Shown here piece after piece: positions 46,835-55,781 of a stretch of DNA of 64,000 bases. Positions within the stretch are counted from its first letter, which is position 1. The number at the start of each line of letters is the position of its first letter. The notes beneath the pieces were generated by a model. It did no database searches. It had not been told where the DNA came from and was given only the letters and a program-made list of their open reading frames with translations. The position numbers and the translations under genes are program-made. The stretch is from the NCBI RefSeq assembly GCF_000526715.1, contig NZ_JAGP01000001.1, positions 1,860,001 through 1,924,000 on the forward strand. Direction: 5' to 3'. Origin of the DNA: Hydrogenovibrio kuenenii DSM 12350 (GTDB lineage Bacteria > Pseudomonadota > Gammaproteobacteria > Thiomicrospirales > Thiomicrospiraceae).

Positions 46835-47782
46835 ATGCCTGAGAAAATTGCTCAACTGGCTCGCAATGCCACTTTAAGACAGCTGCAAGTATTTGAATGC
46901 ATTGCCAACAACCAAAGCTTCTCAAGGGCTGCGGAAGAGCTTCACCTTACACAACCAACAGTCTCCATGCAGGTTAAAAAACTGTCGGATATTTTAGAAG
47001 TCCCTTTGTTTGAACAAGTTGGCCGAAAAGTTTATTTAACGGAAGCAGGCAAAATTCTGTACGAAGCTTGTTCTACAATTTTGACAGAGCTTTCAACCGT
47101 TGAACAAAAGATTAACCACCTAAAAGGTTTCTCTGGTGGAAGCGTCAAACTATCTGTTATCTCCACCGCACAGTATTTTGTTCCAAAAGTCATTCATAAG
47201 TTTTCACAAGCCTACCCGGATGTAACTGTTTTAATGCGCGTAGGTAACAAGGAAAACCTTTTAGATAGATTAAATCAAAATAAAGATGACTTTTATTTAT
47301 TAGGTCAACCACCTGAAGACCTAAACATCAACTCTGCACAAATAGCAGTGAACCCTCTCGCATTTGTCGCCAACAGTCAGCACCCACTCGTTGGAAAAAA
47401 ACTAAAAATTGAAGACTTATCAGAGGAAGCTTTCTTAATGCGTGAAACAGGATCAGGCATTCGCGCCCAAATCGACAATGTATTTAAACAGTTCGACTTT
47501 CAACCTAAAATCAAAATGGTATTAGGCGGAAACGAAGCCATTCGTTTAGGCTTACTACAAAATCTAGGCATTACCGTTGCCTCTATTCCCACCTTAATGA
47601 AAGAAATTGAAAACGGCGAGATTTCTATTCTCAATGTAAAAGGTTTTCCTATCAACCGTCATTGGTATCTGACCTATCCAAAAGGGAAGGTTCTTTCTAT
47701 AGCTGCTGAAAGAATGATTGAGCTGCTCAAAATTGAAGGGCAACAACTCAGTGATAAAGCATTTAATCTATTTAATTCTTAA
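46835..47782 (+). CDS. cbbR: LysR-type regulator of the RuBisCO operon
   Basis: A 315-residue LysR-type regulator. The N-terminal HTH is LRQLQVFECIANNQSFSRAAEELHLTQPTVSMQVKKLSDILEVPLFEQVGRKVYLTEAG, as in CbbR. The effector domain (about 95-300) includes GSVKLSVISTAQYFVPKVI. It lies upstream of cbbM in the same direction, unlike the divergent cbbR of many bacteria but as in related Hydrogenovibrio-type loci. It likely senses metabolites such as NADPH or RuBP, by family analogy. Confidence 0.93.
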   Translation: MPEKIAQLARNATLRQLQVFECIANNQSFSRAAEELHLTQPTVSMQVKKLSDILEVPLFEQVGRKVYLTEAGKILYEACSTILTELSTVEQKINHLKGFSGGSVKLSVISTAQYFVPKVIHKFSQAYPDVTVLMRVGNKENLLDRLNQNKDDFYLLGQPPEDLNINSAQIAVNPLAFVANSQHPLVGKKLKIEDLSEEAFLMRETGSGIRAQIDNVFKQFDFQPKIKMVLGGNEAIRLGLLQNLGITVASIPTLMKEIENGEISILNVKGFPINRHWYLTYPKGKVLSIAAERMIELLKIEGQQLSDKAFNLFNS

Positions 47783-47827
47783 TTTTCGATAGACGAAAAG
47801 CTATACAATGAATCAAAATTATTGATT
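47783..47827 (+). promoter_or_regulatory. Candidate CbbR binding region
   Basis: Two inverted repeats of 17 bp each: TTTTCG-ATAGA-CGAAAA (47783-47799) and AATCA-AAATTAT-TGATT (47811-47827). Their centres are 28 bp apart. The second abuts the -35 box of the cbbM promoter. This fits a LysR recognition site plus activation site. Confidence 0.55.
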
Positions 47828-47854
47828 TGAAGTTATCCTTCTAGCATTTATAAT
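47827..47854 (+). promoter_or_regulatory. Predicted sigma-70 promoter of cbbM
   Basis: TTGAAG (47827-47832), 16-bp spacer, TATAAT (47849-47854). The predicted start near 47861 gives a leader of about 120 nt before cbbM. Confidence 0.6.
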
Positions 47855-47873
47855 ATCTTTTCAAATTTTCGGG

Positions 47874-47926
47874 GTTAAACCAACTTCGAGTTTTCTTAAA
47901 AATTTTTAAGAACATATTGGTTTAAC
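47874..47926 (+). promoter_or_regulatory. Nested palindromes in the cbbM leader
   Basis: An outer perfect 10-bp inverted repeat, GTTAAACCAA (47874-47883) and TTGGTTTAAC (47917-47926), encloses a perfect 20-bp palindrome TTCTTAAAAATTTTTAAGAA (47893-47912). The two centres differ by only 2.5 bp. It lies downstream of the predicted promoter and 57 bp before the ATG, so it would be transcribed. Confidence 0.75.
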
Positions 47927-47983
47927 AAAAAAAAATGGGCCGTCTTAATTTTTGATTTCAGCCCACACAAAGAGGTAAGAAAA

Positions 47984-49384
47984 ATGGATCAGTCTAATCG
48001 TTACGCTGACTTAACTCTAACTGAAGAGAAATTGGTTGCTGATGGTAACCACCTTCTAGTTGCATACCGTCTAAAACCTGCTGCTGGTTATGGTTTCCTT
48101 GAAGTTGCTGCTCACGTTGCTGCTGAATCTTCAACTGGTACTAACGTAGAAGTTTCTACAACTGATGACTTCACTCGTGGTGTTGATGCATTGGTTTATG
48201 AAATCGACGAAGCTGCATTTGGTGACAAAGGTGGTCTGATGAAGATCGCTTACCCTGTTGACCTATTTGACCCTAACTTGATTGACGGTATCTACAACGT
48301 TTCTCACATGTGGTCTTTGATCCTAGGTAACAACCAAGGTATGGGTGACCACGAAGGTCTACGTATGTTGGACTTCTTGGTTCCTGAGAGCATGGTTAAG
48401 CGTTTTGACGGCCCAGCTACTGACATTTCTGACCTATGGAAAATTCTAGGTCGTCCAGAAGTTGACGGTGGTTACATCGCTGGTACAATCATCAAGCCTA
48501 AACTAGGTCTACGTCCTGAGCCATTCGCGAAAGCATGTTATGACTTCTGGTTGGGTGGTGACTTCATCAAGAACGATGAGCCACAAGCTAACCAACCTTT
48601 CTGCCCAATGGAAGTTGTTATTCCTAAGGTTGCAGAAGCTATGGATCGTGCTCAACAAGCAACTGGTCAAGCAAAACTTTTCTCTGCTAACGTAACTGCT
48701 GACTTCCACGAAGAAATGATCAAGCGTGGTGAGTATGTATTGAGTGAATTCGCTAAATACGGTAACGAAAAGCACGTTGCATTCCTAGTTGACGGTTTCG
48801 TAACTGGTCCAGCTGGTGTAACGACTTCACGTCGTGCATTCCCAGATACTTACCTACACTTCCACCGTGCAGGTCATGGTGCATTGACTTCTTACAAGTC
48901 ACCTATGGGTATGGATCCACTATGTTACATGAAGCTTGCTCGTTTGATGGGTGCTTCTGGTATCCACACTGGAACAATGGGTTACGGTAAGATGGAAGGT
49001 CACAATGACGAGCGCGTACTAGCTTACATGCTTGAGCGTGATGAGTGTCAAGGACCTTACTTCTATCAGAAGTGGTACGGTATGAAGCCTACTACTCCAA
49101 TCATCTCTGGTGGTATGAACGCTCTACGTCTTCCTGGTTTCTTCGAAAACCTAGGTCACGGTAACGTTATCAACACTTGTGGTGGTGGTTCATTCGGTCA
49201 CATTGATTCTCCAGCAGCTGGTGGTATCTCACTAGGTCAAGCTTATGACTGTTGGAAAACTGGTGCAGACCCAATCGAATACGCGAAAGAGCACCCAGAA
49301 TTCGCTCGCGCGTTCGAATCTTTCCCTGGTGATGCTGACAAAATCTTCCCAGATTGGAGAGAAAAATTGGGTGTTCATAAGTAA
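47984..49384 (+). CDS. cbbM: Form II RuBisCO large subunit
   Basis: A 466-residue form II ribulose-1,5-bisphosphate carboxylase/oxygenase. Active-site elements are [14 protein letters not shown] (Lys171, equivalent to Lys166 of the Rhodospirillum enzyme), [14 protein letters not shown] (carbamylated Lys196 with Asp and Glu metal ligands), HFHRAGHGA and loop 6 in [10 protein letters not shown]. There is no small-subunit gene, as expected for form II. Codon use (strong preference for CGT, GGT, GAC) suggests high expression. A strong AAGAGGT ribosome site and a terminator flank it. cbbQ and cbbO follow. Confidence 0.99.
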   Translation: MDQSNRYADLTLTEEKLVADGNHLLVAYRLKPAAGYGFLEVAAHVAAESSTGTNVEVSTTDDFTRGVDALVYEIDEAAFGDKGGLMKIAYPVDLFDPNLIDGIYNVSHMWSLILGNNQGMGDHEGLRMLDFLVPESMVKRFDGPATDISDLWKILGRPEVDGGYIAGTIIKPKLGLRPEPFAKACYDFWLGGDFIKNDEPQANQPFCPMEVVIPKVAEAMDRAQQATGQAKLFSANVTADFHEEMIKRGEYVLSEFAKYGNEKHVAFLVDGFVTGPAGVTTSRRAFPDTYLHFHRAGHGALTSYKSPMGMDPLCYMKLARLMGASGIHTGTMGYGKMEGHNDERVLAYMLERDECQGPYFYQKWYGMKPTTPIISGGMNALRLPGFFENLGHGNVINTCGGGSFGHIDSPAAGGISLGQAYDCWKTGADPIEYAKEHPEFARAFESFPGDADKIFPDWREKLGVHK

Positions 49385-49420
49385 TTCATTCTTTAGAGAA
49401 GAATTGTTTAACACTCAAAG

Positions 49421-49449
49421 AAAACCTCTGCTTCGGCAGGGGTTTTTTT
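49421..49449 (+). terminator. Rho-independent terminator of cbbM
   Basis: AAAACCTCTGC TTCG GCAGGGGTTTTTTT, a stem with a stable TTCG loop, 36 bp after the stop. Confidence 0.9.
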
Positions 49450-49478
49450 AACCTTTTACTCAAAAACCTACTCAACCT

Positions 49479-49531
49479 AAAGGTTATTTAGGTCTACGTT
49501 TTTATATAAAACCGTAGACCCAAATAACTTT
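49479..49531 (+). promoter_or_regulatory. Long stem-loop between cbbM and cbbQ
   Basis: GTTATTT, GGTCTAC and GTTTT on the left pair with AAAAC, GTAGACC and AAATAAC on the right around a TATAT loop, with one mismatch (A90/C521 columns), one bulged C and outer AAA/TTT pairs. There is no T run after it, so it is not a normal terminator; a processing or stabilising element is possible. Confidence 0.7.
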
Positions 49532-49602
49532 CAAGCACAACGTTGTGCCGCAAACAGGTATTTCTTACATTCGATCAACCATAAATGTTACGGGGAACAA
49601 AT

Positions 49603-50403
49603 ATGGATATTTCACAGTACAAAATTGATAACGAACCATTTTATGATGCTCAATCAAACGAAATCGAGCTATACGAAGCCGCCTATGATGCTCGTCTGCC
49701 AGTAATGGTAAAAGGGCCGACAGGTTGTGGTAAATCACGTTTTGTTGAGCATATGGCTTGGAAACTTGGCAAGCCTATCATCACCGTTTCTTGTAACGAA
49801 GACATCACAGCTTCTGACTTGGTTGGTCGTTATTTGCTAGATGCAAACGGCACTCGCTGGGTCGACGGCCCGCTAACCATGGCTGCTCGTTATGGCGCAA
49901 TCTGTTATTTGGATGAAATTGTTGAAGCACGTCAAGATACGATGGTTGTCATACACGCTTTGACTGACCACCGCCGTGAACTTTCGCTTGATAAAAAAGG
50001 CGAGTTGATTAAGGCACACCCTGATTTCCAATTGGTTATTTCTTATAACCCTGGTTATCAGTCACTAATGAAAGATTTGAAACAATCAACTAAACAACGT
50101 TTCTGTGCATTGGACTTTGATTACGCGGCGCCAGATGTTGAAGCCCATATCTTGCAAAAAGAAGGTAACGTTGACGAAGCAACGGCCAAAAAATTGGTAC
50201 AAATCGGTGAAGCAGCCCGTAACTTAAAAGGCCATGGTTTGGACGAAGGTATCTCTACTCGTCTTATGGTTTATGCTGCAACCTTGATCAACAAAGGCAT
50301 TACACCGGTTGAAGCTTGTAAGATGGCACTGGTTCGCCCAATCACCGATGATGCAGATATTCGCCAAACATTGGATAACACCATTGAAATGATTTTCGGC
50401 TAA
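49603..50403 (+). CDS. cbbQ: RuBisCO activase AAA+ subunit CbbQ
   Basis: A 266-residue MoxR-type AAA+ ATPase from the ATG at 49603, preceded by GGGGAA. The Walker A motif VKGPTGCGKSRF is near residue 40, NEDITASDLVGRY follows, Walker B is CYLDEI, and sensor 1 is VISYNPGYQ. With CbbO it removes inhibitory sugar phosphates from RuBisCO active sites. Confidence 0.97.
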   Translation: MDISQYKIDNEPFYDAQSNEIELYEAAYDARLPVMVKGPTGCGKSRFVEHMAWKLGKPIITVSCNEDITASDLVGRYLLDANGTRWVDGPLTMAARYGAICYLDEIVEARQDTMVVIHALTDHRRELSLDKKGELIKAHPDFQLVISYNPGYQSLMKDLKQSTKQRFCALDFDYAAPDVEAHILQKEGNVDEATAKKLVQIGEAARNLKGHGLDEGISTRLMVYAATLINKGITPVEACKMALVRPITDDADIRQTLDNTIEMIFG

Positions 50404-50608
50404 TTCATTGTTTTAGCTGGCTGTTTTTTGCGCTGCACACTACTGATTTCAGGCATATACGCTTTATATAAGCCTTCGACCAGTTTGATGCAGCACGCAA
50501 AGTCAGCCCATCTAAACTCAATGAGTTCTATTTTTAATAGAATAGTTTCAAAAGATTCCGCATAAAGCCTATGACAGAATCTTTCCAATTAAACGTGAGC
50601 GTTTAAGT

Positions 50609-52873
50609 ATGAATGAAGAATTATTTGCTGAATATCAAGAAAAGTTTACCTGTAAATTTCCAAAGGCAGTCGAGCTATTTCCCGACTTGATTGAAAATGC
50701 CGTTTCCAAGCTTTCGCCACAGGGGGTCGATGCTTATTTGGACGGCGCAAATTTCCTGTGTAAAATCGGCCAGGGTGTCGAGCCTGTTTTGGTATTTATG
50801 GAAGTCATGCCGGATATTGCTTCGCATTTCGGCCAAGGCACCAACAAAATGATTGCAGACTACGGTTATTTATTGGCGCGTAGCCCGAATAAAAAAGCCC
50901 TGATTCCTTTTTTAAATTCGTTAAGCACCGTCTGCCGCCGTATCGACACAGTGGAAGACTTACAGCATTATCTGGATATTATTGACGAATATGTCGATAA
51001 GACCCAGACGGTTATCCACGGTCACCATTCTTTGTACGAAAGTCCGGGAATGGTTGCGCTGCTTGAATCCATGCCACAGCTAATCTCGAAACTTTGCCTG
51101 AATGGTATCCGTAACTTTATCGATTACGGTGCGCGCAACTATCTGAACGCACCGGACGAACAAATCGCTTACTTTAAGTTAGAGTCGCATGACGCCAAAA
51201 GCATTATCACTCGTGAGCGTAAAGGGACAACCTTCAAAGATGTTGAGCGCCACATGGATATGCTTAAGGAATGTATGTGGGAGTGCGACTTGCCCTTTCA
51301 GACATTTTCCACTGCATTTGACCAGTTGCGCAAACCCGTGCCTTATCTAGATGACACCTTGATTGCCATTCCCGATGTTTATGACGCTGAAAATGGCGTG
51401 TCGGGTGCGGATCGTTTCCGTGCAACCCTAGCGCATATGATGGCGCACTACAGATGGTCAACACAATTAATGGCAGACAACTATGCACCGCACATGCAGT
51501 TGTTTATTTCGATATTCGAAGATAGTCGAGTTGAATACCTAGCGATACAGAAATACCCTGGCTTAAAGAAATTATTCCTAGCGCTACACCCTTATCCAGA
51601 AAAAGGCGCTTGTGACGATAAGAAACAATCGTGTCTTCGATACCGTGCTACTCGTATGTCACGCGCCTTGTTGGATGAAAATTTTGACCCGGAAAACCCA
51701 TTACTGGAAGAGTTCCGTGAACGTTTTCACAAGGTCATGGCAGAGAAAGGTGAAAACTCAACCACTGCAGACATGGCAGAAATTGGTATTGATTTCTATG
51801 TCAAATCCCGCAAGCAATCATCAGATAGCATGCCGAGCGTTTTCTTTGACGATACCGAAGTCTCCTATCGTGATGATAACCGCTACATCTGGTTCTATTA
51901 CGAAGAATACGATGAGCCAGATGAGATTCTGCCAAACGAGTATGAGAATGAAGAAAGGGTCGTCGAAAATGAAGGCGGCTTGCCGCCACGTCATTATGAT
52001 GAATGGGATTATATCTCTGAAGGCTATCGCCCTGACTGGACAACAGTTTACGAACGCCTACATCCATCTGGAGACTCGGGTAAGGTTGACCGCTTGATGG
52101 AAAAACATGGCACTTTGGCAAAACGTCTGAAAAAAATGATCGAAATGCTCAAGCCGCAAAACAAAAAGCGTATTCGTTTCCAAGAGGAAGGAGAAGAGCT
52201 TGATCTTGATGTGGCATTACGTTCGGTTATCGACTTCAAAAGCGGCCAAGCGCCTGACCCGCGTATCAACTACAGCCACACAACAGATAGTCGCAATATT
52301 GCCGTGATGTTATTGGTAGACACTTCGCAATCGTTGAATGAACGTAATCAAGAAACGGGACAAACATTGTTGGAGCTTTCCGAAGAAGCTTTGGCAATCA
52401 CATCCTGGACAGTTGAACAGTTAGGCGATAAGTTTGCCATTGCCGGCTTCTGTTCAGATACGCGCCATGAAGTTCGATACCAACACATCAAAGGTTACTC
52501 AGAAGGTTACACAGATGAAGTAAAAGCTCGTATTGCCTCGATGGAAGCATCTTATTCCACGCGAATGGGAGCAGCAATGCGTCATGCAGCGCACTACCTC
52601 GAAGCGCAACAAGCTGAGAAAAAATTGATGTTGGTGTTAACAGATGGTGAACCAGCGGATATCGATGCTAAAGACCCGCAAACGCTGATTCACGATACCC
52701 ATAAAGCCGTCGAAGAACTTGAAGGCAAAGGTATTTACAGCTATTGCATCACACTCGATCCGAACGCTGATGACTATGTGGAAAGCATCTTCGGCAACCA
52801 CTATACGGTCATAGATCAAGTCGAGAAATTACCTGAACAACTACCGCAAGTGTTTATGAAATTGACCCATTAA
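50609..52873 (+). CDS. cbbO: RuBisCO activase adaptor CbbO (von Willebrand A domain)
   Basis: A 754-residue protein. A helical N-terminal region (about 1-500) includes an acidic stretch, and a C-terminal VWA domain carries the MIDAS motif LLVDTSQSLNE (DxSxS) and LMLVLTDGEPADID. CbbO docks the CbbQ hexamer onto RuBisCO. It lies 205 bp after cbbQ, an unusually long gap in which I see no gene; an own promoter may be there. Confidence 0.96.
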   Translation: MNEELFAEYQEKFTCKFPKAVELFPDLIENAVSKLSPQGVDAYLDGANFLCKIGQGVEPVLVFMEVMPDIASHFGQGTNKMIADYGYLLARSPNKKALIPFLNSLSTVCRRIDTVEDLQHYLDIIDEYVDKTQTVIHGHHSLYESPGMVALLESMPQLISKLCLNGIRNFIDYGARNYLNAPDEQIAYFKLESHDAKSIITRERKGTTFKDVERHMDMLKECMWECDLPFQTFSTAFDQLRKPVPYLDDTLIAIPDVYDAENGVSGADRFRATLAHMMAHYRWSTQLMADNYAPHMQLFISIFEDSRVEYLAIQKYPGLKKLFLALHPYPEKGACDDKKQSCLRYRATRMSRALLDENFDPENPLLEEFRERFHKVMAEKGENSTTADMAEIGIDFYVKSRKQSSDSMPSVFFDDTEVSYRDDNRYIWFYYEEYDEPDEILPNEYENEERVVENEGGLPPRHYDEWDYISEGYRPDWTTVYERLHPSGDSGKVDRLMEKHGTLAKRLKKMIEMLKPQNKKRIRFQEEGEELDLDVALRSVIDFKSGQAPDPRINYSHTTDSRNIAVMLLVDTSQSLNERNQETGQTLLELSEEALAITSWTVEQLGDKFAIAGFCSDTRHEVRYQHIKGYSEGYTDEVKARIASMEASYSTRMGAAMRHAAHYLEAQQAEKKLMLVLTDGEPADIDAKDPQTLIHDTHKAVEELEGKGIYSYCITLDPNADDYVESIFGNHYTVIDQVEKLPEQLPQVFMKLTH

Positions 52874-52913
52874 TTTCATTAATTCGCTATAATTGTTTCT
52901 ATAGAAAAATCTC

Positions 52914-52938
52914 AATGCCCAATTTTTGGGCATTTTTT
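52914..52938 (+). terminator. Rho-independent terminator of cbbO
   Basis: AATGCCCAA TTT TTGGGCATT followed by T's, between cbbO and the carbonic anhydrase gene. Confidence 0.86.
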
Positions 52939-52970
52939 ATGCCTTTAAAAGACATATTTGGAGAATAAGC

Positions 52971-53624
52971 ATGTGCGAAAAATGTGATAGTAATGCCGCT
53001 ATCGAGCAACTCTTTGCCAATAATGAAGAGTGGATTAAAGAGGTCAATGAAGCCGACCCTCATTTCTTTCAAAGCCTGGTCGCTCAACAATCTCCCGAAT
53101 ATCTATGGATAGGTTGCTCCGATAGTCGCGTCCCTGCAAACGAATTGGTCAAAATGGATCCGGGTACGATTTTCGTACACCGAAATATCGCCAACCTAGT
53201 CAACTCCAGCGACATGAATGTCCTAACGGTCATTCAATATGCAGTTGAAGTCCTTAAAGTTAAACACATTATCGTCAATGGACACTACGGATGTGGTGGG
53301 GTAATGGCGGCTTTAAATGAGGGCAACCCAGACTTAATTGACCATTGGATTCGTCCGATTCGTAAATATTTCCACCACAACCGCAAAGAGTTGGAAGCTT
53401 TGGCTGAAAAAGAAAAGGTTAATCGTTTATGCGAAATTAATGTGGTTGAACAGGTGCGCAATATCGCACATATTCCAGCGGTTCGCCATGCTTGGGAAAA
53501 AGGTCAAGAACTCGCGATTCATGGCTTTATCTATGACATCAAAGACGGTCGACTACACAATATGAATGTGACCATCGATACCATAGAAAAAGCAGAAAAA
53601 GCGATTCTACGCGAGCTCTGCTAG
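52971..53624 (+). CDS. Beta-class carbonic anhydrase
   Basis: 217 residues from the ATG at 52971, preceded by GGAG at good spacing; an in-frame ATG at 52926 lies inside the terminator. Zinc ligands and the Asp-Arg dyad are in WIGCSDSRVPANELV and VNGHYGCGGV. It has no signal peptide, so it is cytoplasmic. Placed after cbbO, it interconverts CO2 and bicarbonate for RuBisCO. Confidence 0.97.
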   Translation: MCEKCDSNAAIEQLFANNEEWIKEVNEADPHFFQSLVAQQSPEYLWIGCSDSRVPANELVKMDPGTIFVHRNIANLVNSSDMNVLTVIQYAVEVLKVKHIIVNGHYGCGGVMAALNEGNPDLIDHWIRPIRKYFHHNRKELEALAEKEKVNRLCEINVVEQVRNIAHIPAVRHAWEKGQELAIHGFIYDIKDGRLHNMNVTIDTIEKAEKAILRELC

Positions 53625-53637
53625 TACTACCAAGCAC

Positions 53638-53655
53638 CCCAGCCTGGCAGATTTT
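53638..53655 (-). repeat. Dispersed 18-bp motif, copy 9
   Basis: CCCAGCCTGGCAGATTTT, 14 bp after the carbonic anhydrase stop, in a 37-bp convergent gap. Confidence 0.9.
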
Positions 53656-53661
53656 CATCTA

Positions 53662-54069
53662 TCAGTCGTTGCGCCCCATTTCAAATGCAGCCAATAGCGC
53701 TTGATGCATTTCCGAGCCCTTAATCAAAGGCTCGGCCAAATAATCCTGAGAAATACGGTTTAACCTCTCAAAAGTTAGCTCTATTTTCCAGTCGTTACGG
53801 AAACCATCAAAATCAAGCTGTTGGTTCTCTGAATCATAGAACATGTCTGCGCGTCCGACGGGAGATTCAAACACCATTTCTGACATTGCCATCACCTCAA
53901 TCTCATAACCATGTGGATTCATCCCGCTTACCTTAGCAATCATTTCATACAAATCTGATTGCGTCATACCATCCTTGCGTGCCCAATCATCGAGGTCAAC
54001 CACCATTGAAGGTTCATGCAACTCCCCTTTAAAATAAAAAGGGATTTTAGCCACAATGCTATTTTTCAT
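53662..54069 (-). CDS. Uncharacterised 135-residue protein
   Basis: I do not recognise the family. The protein has no signal peptide or membrane helix. It starts MKNSIVAKIPFYFKGELHEPSMVVDLDDWARKDG, is acidic, and has a possible alpha/beta fold. GGAACC precedes the ATG, and base use resembles the neighbours. It is convergent with the carbonic anhydrase gene and divergent from the YeeE-type gene, so context gives little hint. Confidence 0.75.
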   Translation of the reverse strand: MKNSIVAKIPFYFKGELHEPSMVVDLDDWARKDGMTQSDLYEMIAKVSGMNPHGYEIEVMAMSEMVFESPVGRADMFYDSENQQLDFDGFRNDWKIELTFERLNRISQDYLAEPLIKGSEMHQALLAAFEMGRND

Positions 54070-54192
54070 TTCGGTTCCTTATACAACCACAATGACCCTA
54101 TTATATAAAAACATTGTCAAGTCGTGCTTAGACCTTATCAACACTCGCTAATATGATCATATATTAAAATAATCTCAAGCAATGACTCTATT

Positions 54193-54211
54193 GAAAATCA
54201 TGATTATCATC
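54193..54211 (+). promoter_or_regulatory. Fur-box-like site upstream of the YeeE-type gene
   Basis: GAAAATCATGATTATCATC matches 14 of 19 positions of the Fur consensus GATAATGATAATCATTATC. It lies 59 bp before the start. Confidence 0.55.
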
Positions 54212-54269
54212 ACTCTCATAAACCGATATACTGCGCTTCATTTTAGATATAACCAGACCCTTTATTACT

Positions 54270-55424
54270 ATGTTAGCAAGTCGAATCAATATAAAACCTT
54301 TAAGCTTTGTTTTCCTATTCGGCTTTTTGATTATCGCCCTGTGGCTAGAAAACAGCTATTTAACCTACTTCATCTTAGGCGGTTTTTTAGGGGCAACACT
54401 GAACTACTTTCAATTTGGTTTTAGAACCTGTTCTCAACAATTGCTTAGTCATGGAAAAACCTTAGGCATTCGCACCGTACTTTTTATGCTTGCAATCACA
54501 ACATTGCTTTTTTTCCCTTTGTTGAGTGCCGGACATTTTGGTTCACAATCTTTAACAGGCCTCATCGAGCCTTTAAGCTTATCGGTTGTATTTGGCGCAT
54601 TTATATTTGGCATCGGCATGCAACTATCTAATGGCTGCACCTCCGGCACCTTCAACAAACTAGGGCAACTCCAACCTTTATCAATGACAGCCTTTGCCAG
54701 TTTGATAATAGGTGGTACTTTAGCTGCTTATAACATTACTTTTTGGCGAGAACTCCCTGCATTACCCGCTGTTTCACTAATCCAAACATTTGGGTTATTT
54801 CAAGCTTTAATATTGCAGCTTGGTGTACTCAGCATTATTTATTTTTTAATGGTAAAAAAAGAAAAAAAGCACCATCAAACAATTGAACCTCTATTTCCAA
54901 GTTCTTATCGTGTAAATCAATGGCACCCTTGGTTATTAGCCGGATTAACGCTGGCTATTTTCAACACGCTATTACTTATTACCAGTGGACACCCTTGGTC
55001 AATCGCAAGCGCATTACCCGTTTGGGGTGTCAAATTAGGTACTCATATTGGGTTACCCTTTGACTTTTCATTCTGGGATTACAGCATCACTTATTCACAA
55101 AGATTAGAAACTCCTGTCTGGCAAGACACAGTCAGCTTAACGACCTGGGGGTTAATTTTTGGTGCAGGCTTAGTGAGCCTACTTAATCGCGCACAAAAGA
55201 CTCAACAGCCAAAGACTCCTCTCAACGAACATCTATTGGCAATTATTGGCGGATTGATGATGGGATATGGTGCCGTCATTGCGTTTGGCTGCAATATCGG
55301 CGCTTTTTTCAGTGGCATAGGATCTGGCAGTTTACATGGCTGGCTTTGGGCATTTTCAGCTTTAATGGGCAATGCTCTCGTCATCACTTGGCGACGTCGT
55401 AAAATAGCTATTACTAAAAAATGA
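54270..55424 (+). CDS. YeeE/YedE-family membrane protein
   Basis: A 384-residue inner-membrane protein with about ten hydrophobic segments arranged as two halves. Each half has a YeeE motif: GIGMQLSNGCTSGTFNKLGQ (about 122-141) and GAVIAFGCNIGAFFSGIGSGSLHGW (about 335-360), each with the conserved channel-lining Cys. Characterised members import thiosulfate or sulfur compounds. A Fur-like box upstream hints at iron control. The stop lies 6 bp from the stop of the convergent Cys-rich gene. Confidence 0.87.
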   Translation: MLASRINIKPLSFVFLFGFLIIALWLENSYLTYFILGGFLGATLNYFQFGFRTCSQQLLSHGKTLGIRTVLFMLAITTLLFFPLLSAGHFGSQSLTGLIEPLSLSVVFGAFIFGIGMQLSNGCTSGTFNKLGQLQPLSMTAFASLIIGGTLAAYNITFWRELPALPAVSLIQTFGLFQALILQLGVLSIIYFLMVKKEKKHHQTIEPLFPSSYRVNQWHPWLLAGLTLAIFNTLLLITSGHPWSIASALPVWGVKLGTHIGLPFDFSFWDYSITYSQRLETPVWQDTVSLTTWGLIFGAGLVSLLNRAQKTQQPKTPLNEHLLAIIGGLMMGYGAVIAFGCNIGAFFSGIGSGSLHGWLWAFSALMGNALVITWRRRKIAITKK

Positions 55425-55430
55425 ATTACC

Positions 55431-55721
55431 TTACAGATTAAGCAGGTTGCTACTCACCTCTTTCGGACACTGCCGACGACAATCCATAGACCATTCGACA
55501 GCGCAACTATCGCTAAAATCGCAATCTCGACAAACCTTTTCTGCACAAGCATGCAAACATGCTTGTTGCACCAGCCGTTTAGAAGCACTGTCAACTGCAT
55601 GAATATCTGCCCCACATAAAACGCCTAGGCGCATCAAATCCAGTAACTTTTCAGTCGAAAGTCCAATCACAACCTCTGAATGCCTTTCCGTGTGTTGTTT
55701 AGCGAAATTTTGATTGATCAT
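55431..55721 (-). CDS. Small Cys-rich protein
   Basis: A 96-residue protein of unknown family. The second half has eight Cys in about 35 residues (ACLHACAEKVC, RDCDFSDSC, and MDCRRQC), a pattern suited to an Fe-S cluster or other metal centre. There is no signal peptide. Its start is 61 bp from the Fur box that also serves the divergent outer-membrane gene, so it is probably iron-regulated. Confidence 0.7.
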   Translation of the reverse strand: MINQNFAKQHTERHSEVVIGLSTEKLLDLMRLGVLCGADIHAVDSASKRLVQQACLHACAEKVCRDCDFSDSCAVEWSMDCRRQCPKEVSSNLLNL

Positions 55722-55781
55722 TTCACCCCCTCATAGAGCTTACTACACTGTTTGTAACACCATTATATCAAACCCATAACA

